From assembly GCF_010731735.1 (NCBI RefSeq), contig NZ_AP022588.1, positions 3,038,001 to 3,102,000 on the forward strand: a DNA stretch of 64,000 nt, written 5' to 3'. The notes beneath the pieces were generated by a model. It was not told the origin of the DNA, made no database searches, and was given only the letters and a program-made list of their open reading frames with translations. Shown here in pieces: positions 44,538-53,136 of the stretch. Positions within the stretch are counted from its first letter, which is position 1, and the number at the start of each line of letters is the position of its first letter. This DNA is from Mycolicibacterium sediminis (GTDB lineage: Bacteria; Actinomycetota; Actinomycetes; Mycobacteriales; Mycobacteriaceae). The position numbers and the translations under genes are program-made.

Positions 44538-45436
44538 TGGTGACACGGGCGCAGACAATCCAGATCTACCTGCCATCCGGGGACCCCGCCGGGATGCGGG
44601 TGGCCAACCTGACGACACGTACCGTCCGAGTGTTCGAGGTCCCACGCTCGCTGCTCCCGCAGTTCCTCCAGCGTGCAGAGTCCGCGCAGGTGGGCGTCTA
44701 CTACCTGTTCGGCTCGAACGAGGATGAAGCGCCTCAGTGCTATATCGGCCAATCGGGGAGTGTTGGTGTGAGGCTGCAGCAGCACACTTCTGCCAAGGAT
44801 TTTTGGACGAGAGCCATGGTGGCGGTATCACTAACCAACGAGTGGACCTCCACCCATGCGGCCTACCTCGAATGGTTGTCACTGGGGCGGGCTAGGGCCG
44901 CAGGGCGGTACAACTTGGTCAACGGCAACCAGGCATCGAATCCGTTCACCCCCGAGCCTCTTGAGGCTGATTGTCAGGAGTTCATCGACACCATCGCCGT
45001 GTTGTTAGCAACTCTGGGTGCGCCTGTGCTCGACACGGTCAAGCCCGCTATGTCGCTGCCGACGAAGACGAACAGCGGCGAGCCGGAGAGTCTGTTCTTC
45101 CGTGAGGCAGGGTGTGAGGCCACCGGGTTCCAGACCCCGGAAGGGCTGCTTATCCTTGCCGGGTCCAAGGGGCGTCCCGACACCCGCAAGTCCGCCCGGC
45201 CCGGCATCGCGGTGCAACGCGCAGCTCTGGAGGCAGAGGGCGTGATCAAGGTCGGCGAGCATGAACTGGTCTTCCTCAAAGATCACCTGTTCGGCTCTCC
45301 GTCAGCGGCAGGATGTGCTCTGGTGGGTGGCGAGAACAACGGACGGACGAGCTGGCGCAACGGGCAGGGGCAGTCCATTAGCGACCTGGAACAGCTCGCC
45401 ATTGCACCGACGAGCACCGAGGCGCAGGCGCAATGA
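44537..45436 (+). CDS. GIY-YIG nuclease-family protein with DUF4357
   Basis: A protein of 299 aa; its GTG overlaps the hsdS stop by one base (TAGTG). Residues about 50-130 hold the GIY-YIG fold (VGVYYLFGSNEDEAPQCYIGQSGSVGVRLQQHT, then the conserved helix ending AAYLEWLSLGRA). The C-terminal SPSAAGCALVGGENNGRTSWRNGQG is a DUF4357 domain. Such proteins are recurrent partners of type I restriction genes. Its insertion between hsdS and hsdR, coupled at both ends, argues for a function in the same system. Confidence 0.85.
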   Translation: MVTRAQTIQIYLPSGDPAGMRVANLTTRTVRVFEVPRSLLPQFLQRAESAQVGVYYLFGSNEDEAPQCYIGQSGSVGVRLQQHTSAKDFWTRAMVAVSLTNEWTSTHAAYLEWLSLGRARAAGRYNLVNGNQASNPFTPEPLEADCQEFIDTIAVLLATLGAPVLDTVKPAMSLPTKTNSGEPESLFFREAGCEATGFQTPEGLLILAGSKGRPDTRKSARPGIAVQRAALEAEGVIKVGEHELVFLKDHLFGSPSAAGCALVGGENNGRTSWRNGQGQSISDLEQLAIAPTSTEAQAQ

Positions 45437-48400
45437 CCCAGCAGCATCACGAGACCGCGTTCGAGTCCGAGATCTGCCAGTACCTGGCCGAGCACGGCTG
45501 GCTGTACTCGTCGACCGATGTCGGCTACGACCGTGAGCTGGCGCTGTTTCCCGAGGATGTGTTCGGGTGGCTGGCGGACGCACAGCCGGAGCAGTTGGCC
45601 AAGCGGGTCAGGCCAGACCTAACCGGGGAAGCTCTGACCAAGGCGCGGGCCGGGGTACTGGCAACGCTGGTGAAGCAGTTAGGTGCTGATCCCAAAGCCA
45701 ACGGCGGCACGCTCTCGGTGCTGCGGCGGGGCTTCAAGGACCTCAACGCACAATTCTCGATGTGCCAGTTCCGCCCCAATACGTCGCTGAACGAGTCAAC
45801 CGCCAAGCGGTACGACGCGGTGCGCCTGCGGGTGATGCGACAGGTGCACTACTCGACGCAGAACAACAACAGCATCGATCTGGTGTTCTTCGTCAACGGC
45901 ATCCCGGTCGCGACGGCGGAGTTGAAGACCGACTTCACCCAGAACATCACCGACGCGGTGCTGCAGTACAAGAATCACCGGCTACCCAAAGGCGAACCGC
46001 TGCTGGCGTTCGGATCTCGGGCGGTCGTGCACTTCGCGGTGTCCAACAGCGAGGTGCAGATGACCACCAAGCTCGCGGGCAAGGACACGTACTTCCTGCC
46101 CTTCAACCGAGGCGACGACCATCACGCCGGGAACCCGCCGAACCCACACGGATCGCCGACGGCCTACCTGTGGCAAGAGATCCTGCAGCGCGACACCTGG
46201 CTGGACATCCTCGGACGCTTCCTCCACCTGCAGGTCACCGACAAAATCGATCCCGCATCGGACAAGAAGATCCGCACCCAAACGATGCTTTTTCCGCGCT
46301 ACCACCAGTGGGACGCGGTGACCCGCCTCATCGAACGAGCCCGCACGCAGGGGGCAGGACACCGGTACCTGATCCAGCACTCCGCCGGATCGGGCAAGAC
46401 GAACTCCATCTCCTGGCTGGCACATCGGCTGTCGGTGCTGCACGACGACGCCAACAAGCCGGTATTCGATTCCGTCATCGTCATCACCGACCGCAACGTA
46501 CTCGATGCCCAACTACAGGGAGCGATCCGCCAGATCGACAAGACCCCGGGTGTCGTCGCGCACATCGACGGCCTGGGAGGGTCGAAATCCCAACTGTTGG
46601 CCGATGCGCTGACCGACGGGACGAAGATCATCATCGTCACCATCCAGACCTTCCCCTACGCCCTGGACCTCATTCAGGGACAGGCGTCGTTGAAGGGCAA
46701 GAGCTTCGCGATCATCGCCGACGAAGCCCACTCGTCGCAGGCCGGCGAGGCATCCAAGCGCCTGAAAGCGGCCCTGGCCGCCACCGAACTGGAGGATTTG
46801 GAGGACGGCGGCACGGTCGATGCCGAGGACGTCTTGGCGGCGGAGATCGCTGCACGGGCGGAGTCGAAGAACCTGTCGTTCTTCGCGTTCACCGCCACCC
46901 CGAAGGCCAAGACCCTGGAGCTATTTGGGCACAAGGGCATCAGCGGTAAGCCGCACCCGTTTCACCTGTATTCGATGCAGCAGGCCATCGAGGAAGGCTT
47001 CATCCTCGACGTGCTCAAGAACTACACCCCATACAAGACGGCATTCCGGCTCACCCACAACGGGCAGGCTTACGAATCAGAAGCCACCAGCACAGGCACC
47101 ATCGCGATCACCGGCAGCGCCGACAGCGTCGACCTGGTGGACAAGTCGGCGGCGGTGAAGTCGGTGATGAACTGGGTGAAGCTGCATCCGACGAATATCT
47201 CCCAGAAGGTGCAGATCATCGTCGAGCACTTCCGCGCCAATGTTGGCTGGCGGCTCGACGGCAAGGCCAAGGCTATGGTCGTCACCTCGTCGCGCAAGGC
47301 GGCGGTGCGCTACAAGCTGGCGTTCGACAAGTACGTCGGCGAACAGGGTTATGACGACGTCGCGGCGCTGGTGGCGTTCTCCGGCGAGGTGACAGATGCC
47401 GACTCCGGTGTGGACAAGGTCACGGAGACCTCGATGAATGCGGGCTTGAAGGGCCGCGATCTGCGCGATGCGTTCGCCACCGACGAGTACCAGGTGATGT
47501 TGGTGGCGAACAAGTTCCAGACCGGCTTCGATCAACCGCTCCTGGTGGCGATGTACGTCGACAAGCGCCTGTCAGGTGTTGCGGCGGTGCAAACACTGTC
47601 GCGGCTCAACCGGGTGGCACCGGGCAAGGATCAGACCTTCGTCCTGGATTTCGCAAACGGTGCTGAGGAGATCGTCGAGGCGTTCGAGCCGTACTACGAG
47701 GCGACCACACTGGCAGACGTCACCGATCGCAATATCGTCCACGAGACCATGGCCAAGCTCGATGCCGCCGCGATCTACCAGGAATCCGAAGTGGAGGGTC
47801 TCGTCGCGGATTACCTGGCGCACAAGGGCAACAACGCGCTGACGAAGTGGGTGACTCCGGCCCGTGACCGCTTCCGGGACGGCGAACGCGCTGCCATCGA
47901 GGCCAACGACAAGACGGCGCTGGACGAACTCATCATGTTCCGAAAGGACGTCGGCACCTTCCTGCGGCAGTACGACTTCCTATCCCAGATCTTCAATTAC
48001 GAAGACCTGTCTCTGGAGAAGCTGTCCATCTACCTGCGCCACCTGGCTCCCGTCATCACCGCCGAGCAACTCCAGCATGAGATAGATCTGTCCACCGTCG
48101 ATTTCGACTACATCGCCCAACACGAGCAAGGCTCTACCTCAGGCAAGCTCGCCGGCGGTGTGCCGCTCGAACCGGCCAAGGAAGCCGGGACCGGTAGCGT
48201 CAAAGACGCGGAACTGGTCGCCCTTGCCGAGGTCATCGAGAAGATCAACGACTTGTTCTCCGGCGATCACCCGGATTCGAGTGTGAAGAACGTCGTCACC
48301 CACGTGAAGGAGCGGCTCGAAGAGAGCGAGACCCTGCAGCAGCAGGCGCAGCACAACACGCTTGCCCAGTTTTCGGCCAGCCCAGATTTGCACAGCGAGT

Positions 48401-48537
48401 TCATGACTGCGGTCATCGGGGCCATGGCCTCCTCAGAAGACCTCTCGACACAGATCATCAACAACGCCGACCTGTCGCAGAAACTGCTCGCCGAACTGGT
48501 GCCGATCATCTACAACGGCCTAAAGGCTTCCGCGTAA
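45433..48537 (+). CDS. hsdR: Type I restriction endonuclease HsdR
   Basis: A protein of 1034 aa overlapping the GIY-YIG gene by ATGA. N-terminal nuclease (PD-(D/E)XK) with VFFVNGIPVATAELKTDF (about residue 155-165), SF2 translocase with Walker A HSAGSGKTNSISWLAHRL (about 316) and DEAH box IIADEAHSSQAG (about 428), motif VI region VQTLSRLNRVAPGK, and a C-terminal HsdM-binding helical domain. It cleaves unmodified DNA after translocation. Full length, no visible lesion. Confidence 0.96.
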   Translation: MTQQHHETAFESEICQYLAEHGWLYSSTDVGYDRELALFPEDVFGWLADAQPEQLAKRVRPDLTGEALTKARAGVLATLVKQLGADPKANGGTLSVLRRGFKDLNAQFSMCQFRPNTSLNESTAKRYDAVRLRVMRQVHYSTQNNNSIDLVFFVNGIPVATAELKTDFTQNITDAVLQYKNHRLPKGEPLLAFGSRAVVHFAVSNSEVQMTTKLAGKDTYFLPFNRGDDHHAGNPPNPHGSPTAYLWQEILQRDTWLDILGRFLHLQVTDKIDPASDKKIRTQTMLFPRYHQWDAVTRLIERARTQGAGHRYLIQHSAGSGKTNSISWLAHRLSVLHDDANKPVFDSVIVITDRNVLDAQLQGAIRQIDKTPGVVAHIDGLGGSKSQLLADALTDGTKIIIVTIQTFPYALDLIQGQASLKGKSFAIIADEAHSSQAGEASKRLKAALAATELEDLEDGGTVDAEDVLAAEIAARAESKNLSFFAFTATPKAKTLELFGHKGISGKPHPFHLYSMQQAIEEGFILDVLKNYTPYKTAFRLTHNGQAYESEATSTGTIAITGSADSVDLVDKSAAVKSVMNWVKLHPTNISQKVQIIVEHFRANVGWRLDGKAKAMVVTSSRKAAVRYKLAFDKYVGEQGYDDVAALVAFSGEVTDADSGVDKVTETSMNAGLKGRDLRDAFATDEYQVMLVANKFQTGFDQPLLVAMYVDKRLSGVAAVQTLSRLNRVAPGKDQTFVLDFANGAEEIVEAFEPYYEATTLADVTDRNIVHETMAKLDAAAIYQESEVEGLVADYLAHKGNNALTKWVTPARDRFRDGERAAIEANDKTALDELIMFRKDVGTFLRQYDFLSQIFNYEDLSLEKLSIYLRHLAPVITAEQLQHEIDLSTVDFDYIAQHEQGSTSGKLAGGVPLEPAKEAGTGSVKDAELVALAEVIEKINDLFSGDHPDSSVKNVVTHVKERLEESETLQQQAQHNTLAQFSASPDLHSEFMTAVIGAMASSEDLSTQIINNADLSQKLLAELVPIIYNGLKASA

Positions 48538-48571
48538 GTACCCGCGGCGGACCTCGAAATGAGGACGTGAG

Positions 48572-49264
48572 TCATAGCGCGTCAAGGTTTCCGTTAATCC
48601 TAAAGAGCGTGTATTCGAGGTCCTCGGCGGTGACACCCTGCCCAACCTCGTCTGCGCATTCATGCATGGCGCGCCTACGTAGGCGGCATAACGCACACCC
48701 CAGTCGCGTTGTCCTCCCGCCGCTTCGAGGCTGTTCCAGCCGAGCGCACCCAGGCTGTTCCACACACGCTTGTCCAGCACCAGGCAACATGTGTTGGGTC
48801 AAAGCGACGTCGCAGCCCATAGCCACTTAGTGAAAAACGCGGCTTAAAGTCCCGGCAGTGTCCAAGCGTTGTACGGATCAGCAACAGCTCCTCCCCGCGC
48901 CAGGAGTGTCGTCTTCTGCAGAACATCGTCACGGTTGGAGTGCGTGATCGCACGCAGAACCGGGTCTCGCATCCGACCGTTGGCGGTGCCACGTCCCCAC
49001 ACCAGCGTCGCGATGAGAAGCGTCAGCCGTCCGCTAGGGGAGTCGATGTCTTCGGCCAACGTGCGGATTTGGCGGCGTGAAACGGTATCTGGACCAATCG
49101 CTCCAAAGACCCCTATCGACAACCGTAGACCTGATCTCGGCACGGCTGAGCCAGGAACGCCAGGTGGATTCGATGTACCGAACGGACTGCCGATCGGCAG
49201 CTCCAGCGATGTCAATGGCATGTGCCGCCAGCGGCCCGAATGAGTTTGAAGCTATCGATGCCAT
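48572..49264 (-). pseudogene. Decayed 8-oxoguanine-glycosylase (OGG)-fold gene
   Basis: Reading right to left on the minus strand, family-like segments occur in successive frames: VRYIESTWRSWLSRAEI ... LWSDWSRY, then after a shift near 49085 VSRRQIRTLAEDI and RLTLLIATLVWGRGTANGR, a TAA, AAFFTKWLWAATSL, a TGA, LDKRVWNSLGALGW ... VRYAAYVGA, and after another shift MHECADEVGQG and EDLEYTLFRINGNL. Together they resemble the bacterial OGG-fold glycosylase-like proteins found beside restriction genes. Two in-frame stops and at least two frameshifts mean it is inactive. The family assignment is from memory. Confidence 0.6.
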
Positions 49265-49349
49265 TCGTCTCTTCTCGGTAGTCCACCCACATCCTGGTTC
49301 GAAAGTGTAGGTCTATCGACGGTTAATGGTCGTCAACAAATAGCCTTGC

Positions 49350-50177
49350 ATGATGACAGCGATCCCGTTGACATCCATGATCGGTGACATCGACCCAGCC
49401 GAGTGCAAGCTGCACTGTGCCGTTTTCAACGGCAATGACCATCCCATCGACGTCTTAACGCGCTCATGGGACGAGTGGGTTAAGTGGAGCCGCTGGCGGC
49501 CCGCCCGCAACGAGTTCAACCGGCAGTTCATCTTCACGCTGGCGCGGGACCGAAACGACCCGGCGCTCTGGCTATTCGGCGGCGTCTTCGAGGTCAAGTC
49601 CCGTGGCGACAAGCCGAACGCGCATTCCTACAAGATCGTCTTGCGCGACGATCTGATGGGTCCGTACATCAAGCGGCTGTGGGTGAAGTTCCGCCCGACC
49701 GGTCGGGCCATCCGGCTCAACATGGACACCTACATCGACGACATCGAAGTGGTGTCCATCTCGAAGCTGCCCTACACCGGTGAGCCCTTCCCCGGTCACG
49801 ACCGCATCAACCACAGCATCGGTGTTCTGGAGACTGCGGTAACTCAAGAGTGGAACGACTGGCGCGGGGCCTTGCAGTACATGAAGGGCGTCTACGTCAT
49901 CCACGACGTCGAGACCGGTAAGGCCTACGTCGGCGCGGCGTATGGGGATACCGGGATCTGGGCCAGACTGCGCCAGTACGTCGATGGGCTGCACGGAAAC
50001 AACGTCGCGCTCAAGGAGCTGGTCGGGCAGAAGGGCGCTGAGTACGCCCGGTCCAATCTTCGATTCGCGCTGCTGGAGTTCTGGTCTATGCGTACCCCGG
50101 ATCAAGAGGTCCTGGACCGCGAGTCGTATTGGAAGGACGTTCTGCTCACCCGGCAGTTCGGCTTGAACAAGAACTAG
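49350..50177 (+). CDS. GIY-YIG nuclease-family protein at the element's right end
   Basis: A protein of 275 aa. The C-terminal part (about 170-270) is a GIY-YIG domain: KGVYVIHDVETGKAYVGAAYG, Arg in IWARLRQYVDG, and the metal-binding Glu in VLDRESYWKDVLLTR. The N-terminal about 160 residues (WVKWSRWRPARNEFNRQFIF... FGGVFEVKSR) look like a separate DNA-binding or substrate domain. Distinct from the DUF4357-type protein in the restriction operon. It is the last gene before attR. Confidence 0.85.
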   Translation: MMTAIPLTSMIGDIDPAECKLHCAVFNGNDHPIDVLTRSWDEWVKWSRWRPARNEFNRQFIFTLARDRNDPALWLFGGVFEVKSRGDKPNAHSYKIVLRDDLMGPYIKRLWVKFRPTGRAIRLNMDTYIDDIEVVSISKLPYTGEPFPGHDRINHSIGVLETAVTQEWNDWRGALQYMKGVYVIHDVETGKAYVGAAYGDTGIWARLRQYVDGLHGNNVALKELVGQKGAEYARSNLRFALLEFWSMRTPDQEVLDRESYWKDVLLTRQFGLNKN

Positions 50178-50198
50178 ACGACTCGCACCGTCCACACC

Positions 50199-50213
50199 GT
50201 TGATGCCATCAAC
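50199..50213. repeat. Palindrome with CATCAAC, possible arm site at attR
   Basis: GTTGATG-C-CATCAAC is a 15-bp palindrome about 100 bp inside attR. It contains CATCAAC on both strands, the same heptamer found twice inside attL. Confidence 0.45.
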
Positions 50214-50310
50214 ACCCTTGGCGAATCCGCAGGTCACGCGGCGTGCTTTCGTGTGGTTTCCCGCCGTGACAGCTTGCATTTCTGCAGTTCAGCGCGAAAT
50301 TCGTACCGGT

Positions 50311-50331
50311 TTCGATTCCCGGCAGCTCCAC
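50311..50331. repeat. attR core
   Basis: The same 21 bp as 27814-27834. The sequence after it (CGGAGACAAGCTGGTCAGG...) is the displaced original downstream flank of ssrA, including its native terminator. Confidence 0.92.
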
Positions 50332-50338
50332 CGGAGAC

Positions 50339-50375
50339 AAGCTGGTCAGGACGACATCGTCCTGACCAGCTTTTC
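50339..50375 (+). terminator. Original ssrA terminator, displaced by the element
   Basis: AAGCTGGTCAGGACGA (50339-50354) pairs perfectly with TCGTCCTGACCAGCTT (50357-50372), followed by TTT. Being 5 bp beyond attR, it must have ended ssrA before the integration. Confidence 0.85.
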
Positions 50376-50387
50376 GTTTCGGTCTGT

Positions 50388-50783
50388 CTAGTACCCCGGC
50401 CCGTAGGGCCCGAAGAAGTGGCAGCCGATCGGGTTGGTGGCGCAGTAGGACCCCGGCGCGGGGGGTGGGGGCGGCGGAGGCGGCGGCCCCTGCGGCGCCA
50501 ACCCCGGGGGCGGCGAACCGATCCACATCCAGCTGTCCATCTGAATGCCGTTCATGGTTATGGGGACGTTGCCGACTGGAGGGCTGACGAACCAGTAGTC
50601 GTGGCAGGCGTTCATGTCCCAGCCGAACACCGCTCCGCCCATCGGTAGCGCCTGTCCGGGGCACCACGTTCCGGTGGGAGGCTGCGCAGCGGCGGAACCG
50701 GCGCCCAGTCCCAATCCGGCTGCCGCGACGGCGCCCGCGATCATCGCCCCGACGACGGTCTGCTTGATCCTGGTGGTGTTCAT
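50388..50783 (-). CDS. Secreted small protein
   Basis: A protein of 131 aa from ATG 50783. A classical signal peptide (KQTVVGAMIAGAVAAAGLGLGAGSAAAQ) is followed by a Cys-containing domain (TWCPGQALPMGG..FGWDMNACHDYWFVSPPVGN), a poly-Pro tract, and a terminal GSYCATNPIGCHFFGPYGPGY with two further cysteines. It resembles mycobacterial secreted proteins of unknown function. Its stop lies about 13 bp beyond the displaced ssrA terminator, which therefore serves both genes. Confidence 0.8.
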   Translation of the reverse strand: MNTTRIKQTVVGAMIAGAVAAAGLGLGAGSAAAQPPTGTWCPGQALPMGGAVFGWDMNACHDYWFVSPPVGNVPITMNGIQMDSWMWIGSPPPGLAPQGPPPPPPPPPAPGSYCATNPIGCHFFGPYGPGY

Positions 50784-50978
50784 GCCGTGTCCTTCGTCCG
50801 TCGCGGCCCGTGTCCGGGTTGTCCGCCCAGAACTCAACTTGGTCGACGTCGCTACCGATCTCGTGTTCGTGGTCAGGACCGACGGCGAATCTGGACCGGC
50901 TCGACCGACCGCCCGACCGCGCAAGCAGTACCGTCGGACGAACAGGTGCAGCCGAACGCCCAGACGGAGGAACGCTCG

Positions 50979-51212
50979 ATGACAACCGTTCAACCAGAAG
51001 AGATCGGCGCCGACGACGTCACCGCGGTGATGGACGGACCCGAGACCATCTACATCGCCACGGTCGTCAACCCCACGGGTGGCAACCAGATCATGACCGC
51101 GCACCGGACCTCGGACGGCGCCAACGCGCAGATCGAGGAGATGGCCCGCCTGTGGTCCACCGATCGCGACGCCCTGGACGCCGACGTCCTGCCGCTGCCG
51201 CTGATGCCATAG
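50979..51212 (+). CDS. Small conserved protein
   Basis: A protein of 77 aa from an ATG 9 nt after a strong GGAGG. The sequence (TIYIATVVNPTGGNQIMTAHRTSDGANAQIEEMARLW) suggests a small alpha/beta protein; there is no signal peptide and no known motif. It is divergent from the secreted-protein gene with 195 bp between starts. Confidence 0.65.
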   Translation: MTTVQPEEIGADDVTAVMDGPETIYIATVVNPTGGNQIMTAHRTSDGANAQIEEMARLWSTDRDALDADVLPLPLMP

Positions 51213-51354
51213 CGTCCGGAACGCCCACGACGAATCGTTATCCATTGCACTACGCATCGTGACCAGGAAACACCGCGCCGATTCGTAGCTCGGCGCCTGC
51301 GGTGACGCACCATTTCCTCAGTGGCTGAGACGAGCCCGGTTCGAGGAGGTTCAC

Positions 51355-52038
51355 ATGCGTCGATCGACCGCAGCACTGGCAGCGGTAGCCACCTGCCTGC
51401 TGACTGCCGGATGCGTGAGTACCGGCAACGCCGAGACGACGTCTCCCGGCCGAACTCTGATCCCCCGACCCCTCGTCGAGCGCGAGCTGTCCAGCTTGCT
51501 GCTCACCCCCGAGAAGATCGATGCCGCCATGGGCACGGTGGGGATGACGGCCACCGAGAGCCGGGACACGATGACGGACAGCTCGGCGATCATGGCGCCG
51601 CCGGAGTGCCTCCCGATCGACGGCGCGGCCGAGGCGGCCGTCTACGCGGACAGCGGGTTCTGGGCGACGCGCGATCAGAGCCTGAACAACGGCGACGGAT
51701 TCACCCACTACCTGAAACAGGCGGTGGTGCTGTTCGGGACGCCGGAGAGCGCCGGCGCATTCTTCGACGCCTCCGCGGAGCGGTGGACGCTGTGTCAGGA
51801 GTACACGCACACGCAGAGCGGGTCGCAGTGGACGGTCGGGCAGGTCTCGAACGCCAAACCCACGCTGAGCGCGATCTCGACCATGAAGGACGCGAGTGCG
51901 CCCGGGTGGGCATGCGGTCGCGCACTCACGGTGGAGAACAACGTCGTCGTCGACGTCAACACGTGTAGCGCCGACCCCGCGGACTCGGCGCCGACAATCG
52001 CCCGGCTGATCGCCGACGACGTCAGATCGCGGTGGTGA
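51355..52038 (+). CDS. Sensor-domain (PknH_C-type) lipoprotein
   Basis: A protein of 227 aa. N-terminal lipoprotein signal with lipobox LLTAGC (Cys 20). The following domain (SLLLTPEKIDAAMGTVGM... PPECLPIDGAAEAAVYADSGF... WTLCQEYTHTQSGSQWTVGQV... WACGRALTVENNVVVDVNTCS) is the PknH-like extracellular sensor family with its conserved disulfide cysteines. Anchored outside the membrane; ligand unknown. Confidence 0.87.
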   Translation: MRRSTAALAAVATCLLTAGCVSTGNAETTSPGRTLIPRPLVERELSSLLLTPEKIDAAMGTVGMTATESRDTMTDSSAIMAPPECLPIDGAAEAAVYADSGFWATRDQSLNNGDGFTHYLKQAVVLFGTPESAGAFFDASAERWTLCQEYTHTQSGSQWTVGQVSNAKPTLSAISTMKDASAPGWACGRALTVENNVVVDVNTCSADPADSAPTIARLIADDVRSRW

Positions 52039-52047
52039 GCCCGACCG

Positions 52048-53091
52048 TCACGGCAGCCGCGGGTCGATGAGGGTGACCCCGACGGGGGACGCGGTGCCGA
52101 ACGACGGCAGGAGGCGAGCGCCCTCGCCGAGGCCGACGACGCGTTCGACCAGTGCGTCCGGGCGCAACGCTCCCGATTCGACGAGGTCGAGCATCGCCGG
52201 GTAGTCGACGCGAGCCATGCCGTGGCTGCCGAGAACGTCGATTTCCCAAGCGATCACGCGATCCATGGGCACCCTCGGGTGTCCGTCGACGCCTGGCAGC
52301 AACCCGATCTGCACGTGCCGCCCCCGACGGCGCAGGCTGTGGATCGCGTCGGCGCAGGTGGCCTCCGACCCGACCGCGTCCACCGCGACGTGGCTGCCGC
52401 CGCCGGTGAGGTCGTGCACGATCCTGACGACGTCGGTTCCGTCGGCGAGCACGACGTGTTCTGCGCCAAGACGTTTCGCCACGTCCAGGGCCGCGGGCGT
52501 GCGGTCCACCGCGACGACCCTCGCGCCTGCGGCAACCGCGATCTGGACGGCGCTCAACCCGACGCCGCCGGTACCGATCACGGTGACCCACTCACCGGCC
52601 TCGACGCGGGCCCGTGCGGTGAGTGCGCGGTAGGCGGTCGCGAATCGGCACCCGAGGCTCGCGGCCGCGGCATCGCCTATGCCCGCCGGAACCGCGACCA
52701 GGTTGGCGTCCGCCGCATGCAGCACGACGTGTTCGGCGAACGAACCCCAGTGGGTGAATCCCGGCTGGGTTTGGTTCGGGCAGACCTGGGCCTGCCCCGC
52801 GACGCACCACTCGCAGGTGCCGCACCCGCAGACGAACGGCGTGGTGACGCGATCGCCGACCGACCAGCGGCGTACGGCATCGCCCACGGCGGCGATCACG
52901 CCCACCAGTTCGTGGCCGGGGACGTGCGGCAGTGCGACGCCGTCGTCGTGGCCGGCCCACGCGTGCCAATCGCTGTGGCAGAGGCCGGTGGCGTGCACCT
53001 CCACCACGACGCCGCCGGGTGGGGGTGCCGGATCCGCGACCGGCCGCACGTCCACCGACCCGCCGAACTCGTCGAAGATCATCGCGCGCAT
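52048..53091 (-). CDS. Zinc-dependent alcohol dehydrogenase
   Basis: A protein of 347 aa. Catalytic zinc site TGLCHSDWHAWAG and PHVPGHELVGVI; structural zinc loop CGCGTCEWCVAGQAQVC; NAD(P)-binding VIGTGGVGLSAVQIAVAAGA. Medium-chain dehydrogenase of unknown substrate. It converges on the sensor-lipoprotein gene with 9 bp between them. Confidence 0.9.
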   Translation of the reverse strand: MRAMIFDEFGGSVDVRPVADPAPPPGGVVVEVHATGLCHSDWHAWAGHDDGVALPHVPGHELVGVIAAVGDAVRRWSVGDRVTTPFVCGCGTCEWCVAGQAQVCPNQTQPGFTHWGSFAEHVVLHAADANLVAVPAGIGDAAAASLGCRFATAYRALTARARVEAGEWVTVIGTGGVGLSAVQIAVAAGARVVAVDRTPAALDVAKRLGAEHVVLADGTDVVRIVHDLTGGGSHVAVDAVGSEATCADAIHSLRRRGRHVQIGLLPGVDGHPRVPMDRVIAWEIDVLGSHGMARVDYPAMLDLVESGALRPDALVERVVGLGEGARLLPSFGTASPVGVTLIDPRLP

Positions 53092-53136
53092 CAGACCTTC
53101 TTACCCGCGACGGGCCGATGGACAGGTACTACTTGA

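Larger units (their letters stand above)
27814..50331. mobile_element. 22.5-kb integrated element in ssrA carrying replication and defence genes
   Basis: Bounded by a 21-bp direct repeat of the ssrA 3' end. The integrase is next to attL, followed by an excisionase-type gene and a primase-polymerase replication gene; cargo comprises an IS21 copy, two nuclease-signature genes, a resolvase and a type I restriction operon. No capsid, portal, terminase, FtsK/TraB translocase or relaxase is seen, so it is not a complete prophage or a conjugative element as it stands. A phage-satellite-like or helper-mobilised island is the best inference. Base composition in 37.7-39.5 kb is visibly richer in A+T than the flanks. 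Confidence 0.88.

Noticed and set aside
27814..50331. Interpretation as a complete prophage or conjugative element
   Set aside because: No structural, packaging, lysis, relaxase or FtsK/TraB-type transfer genes are present among the genes read here.
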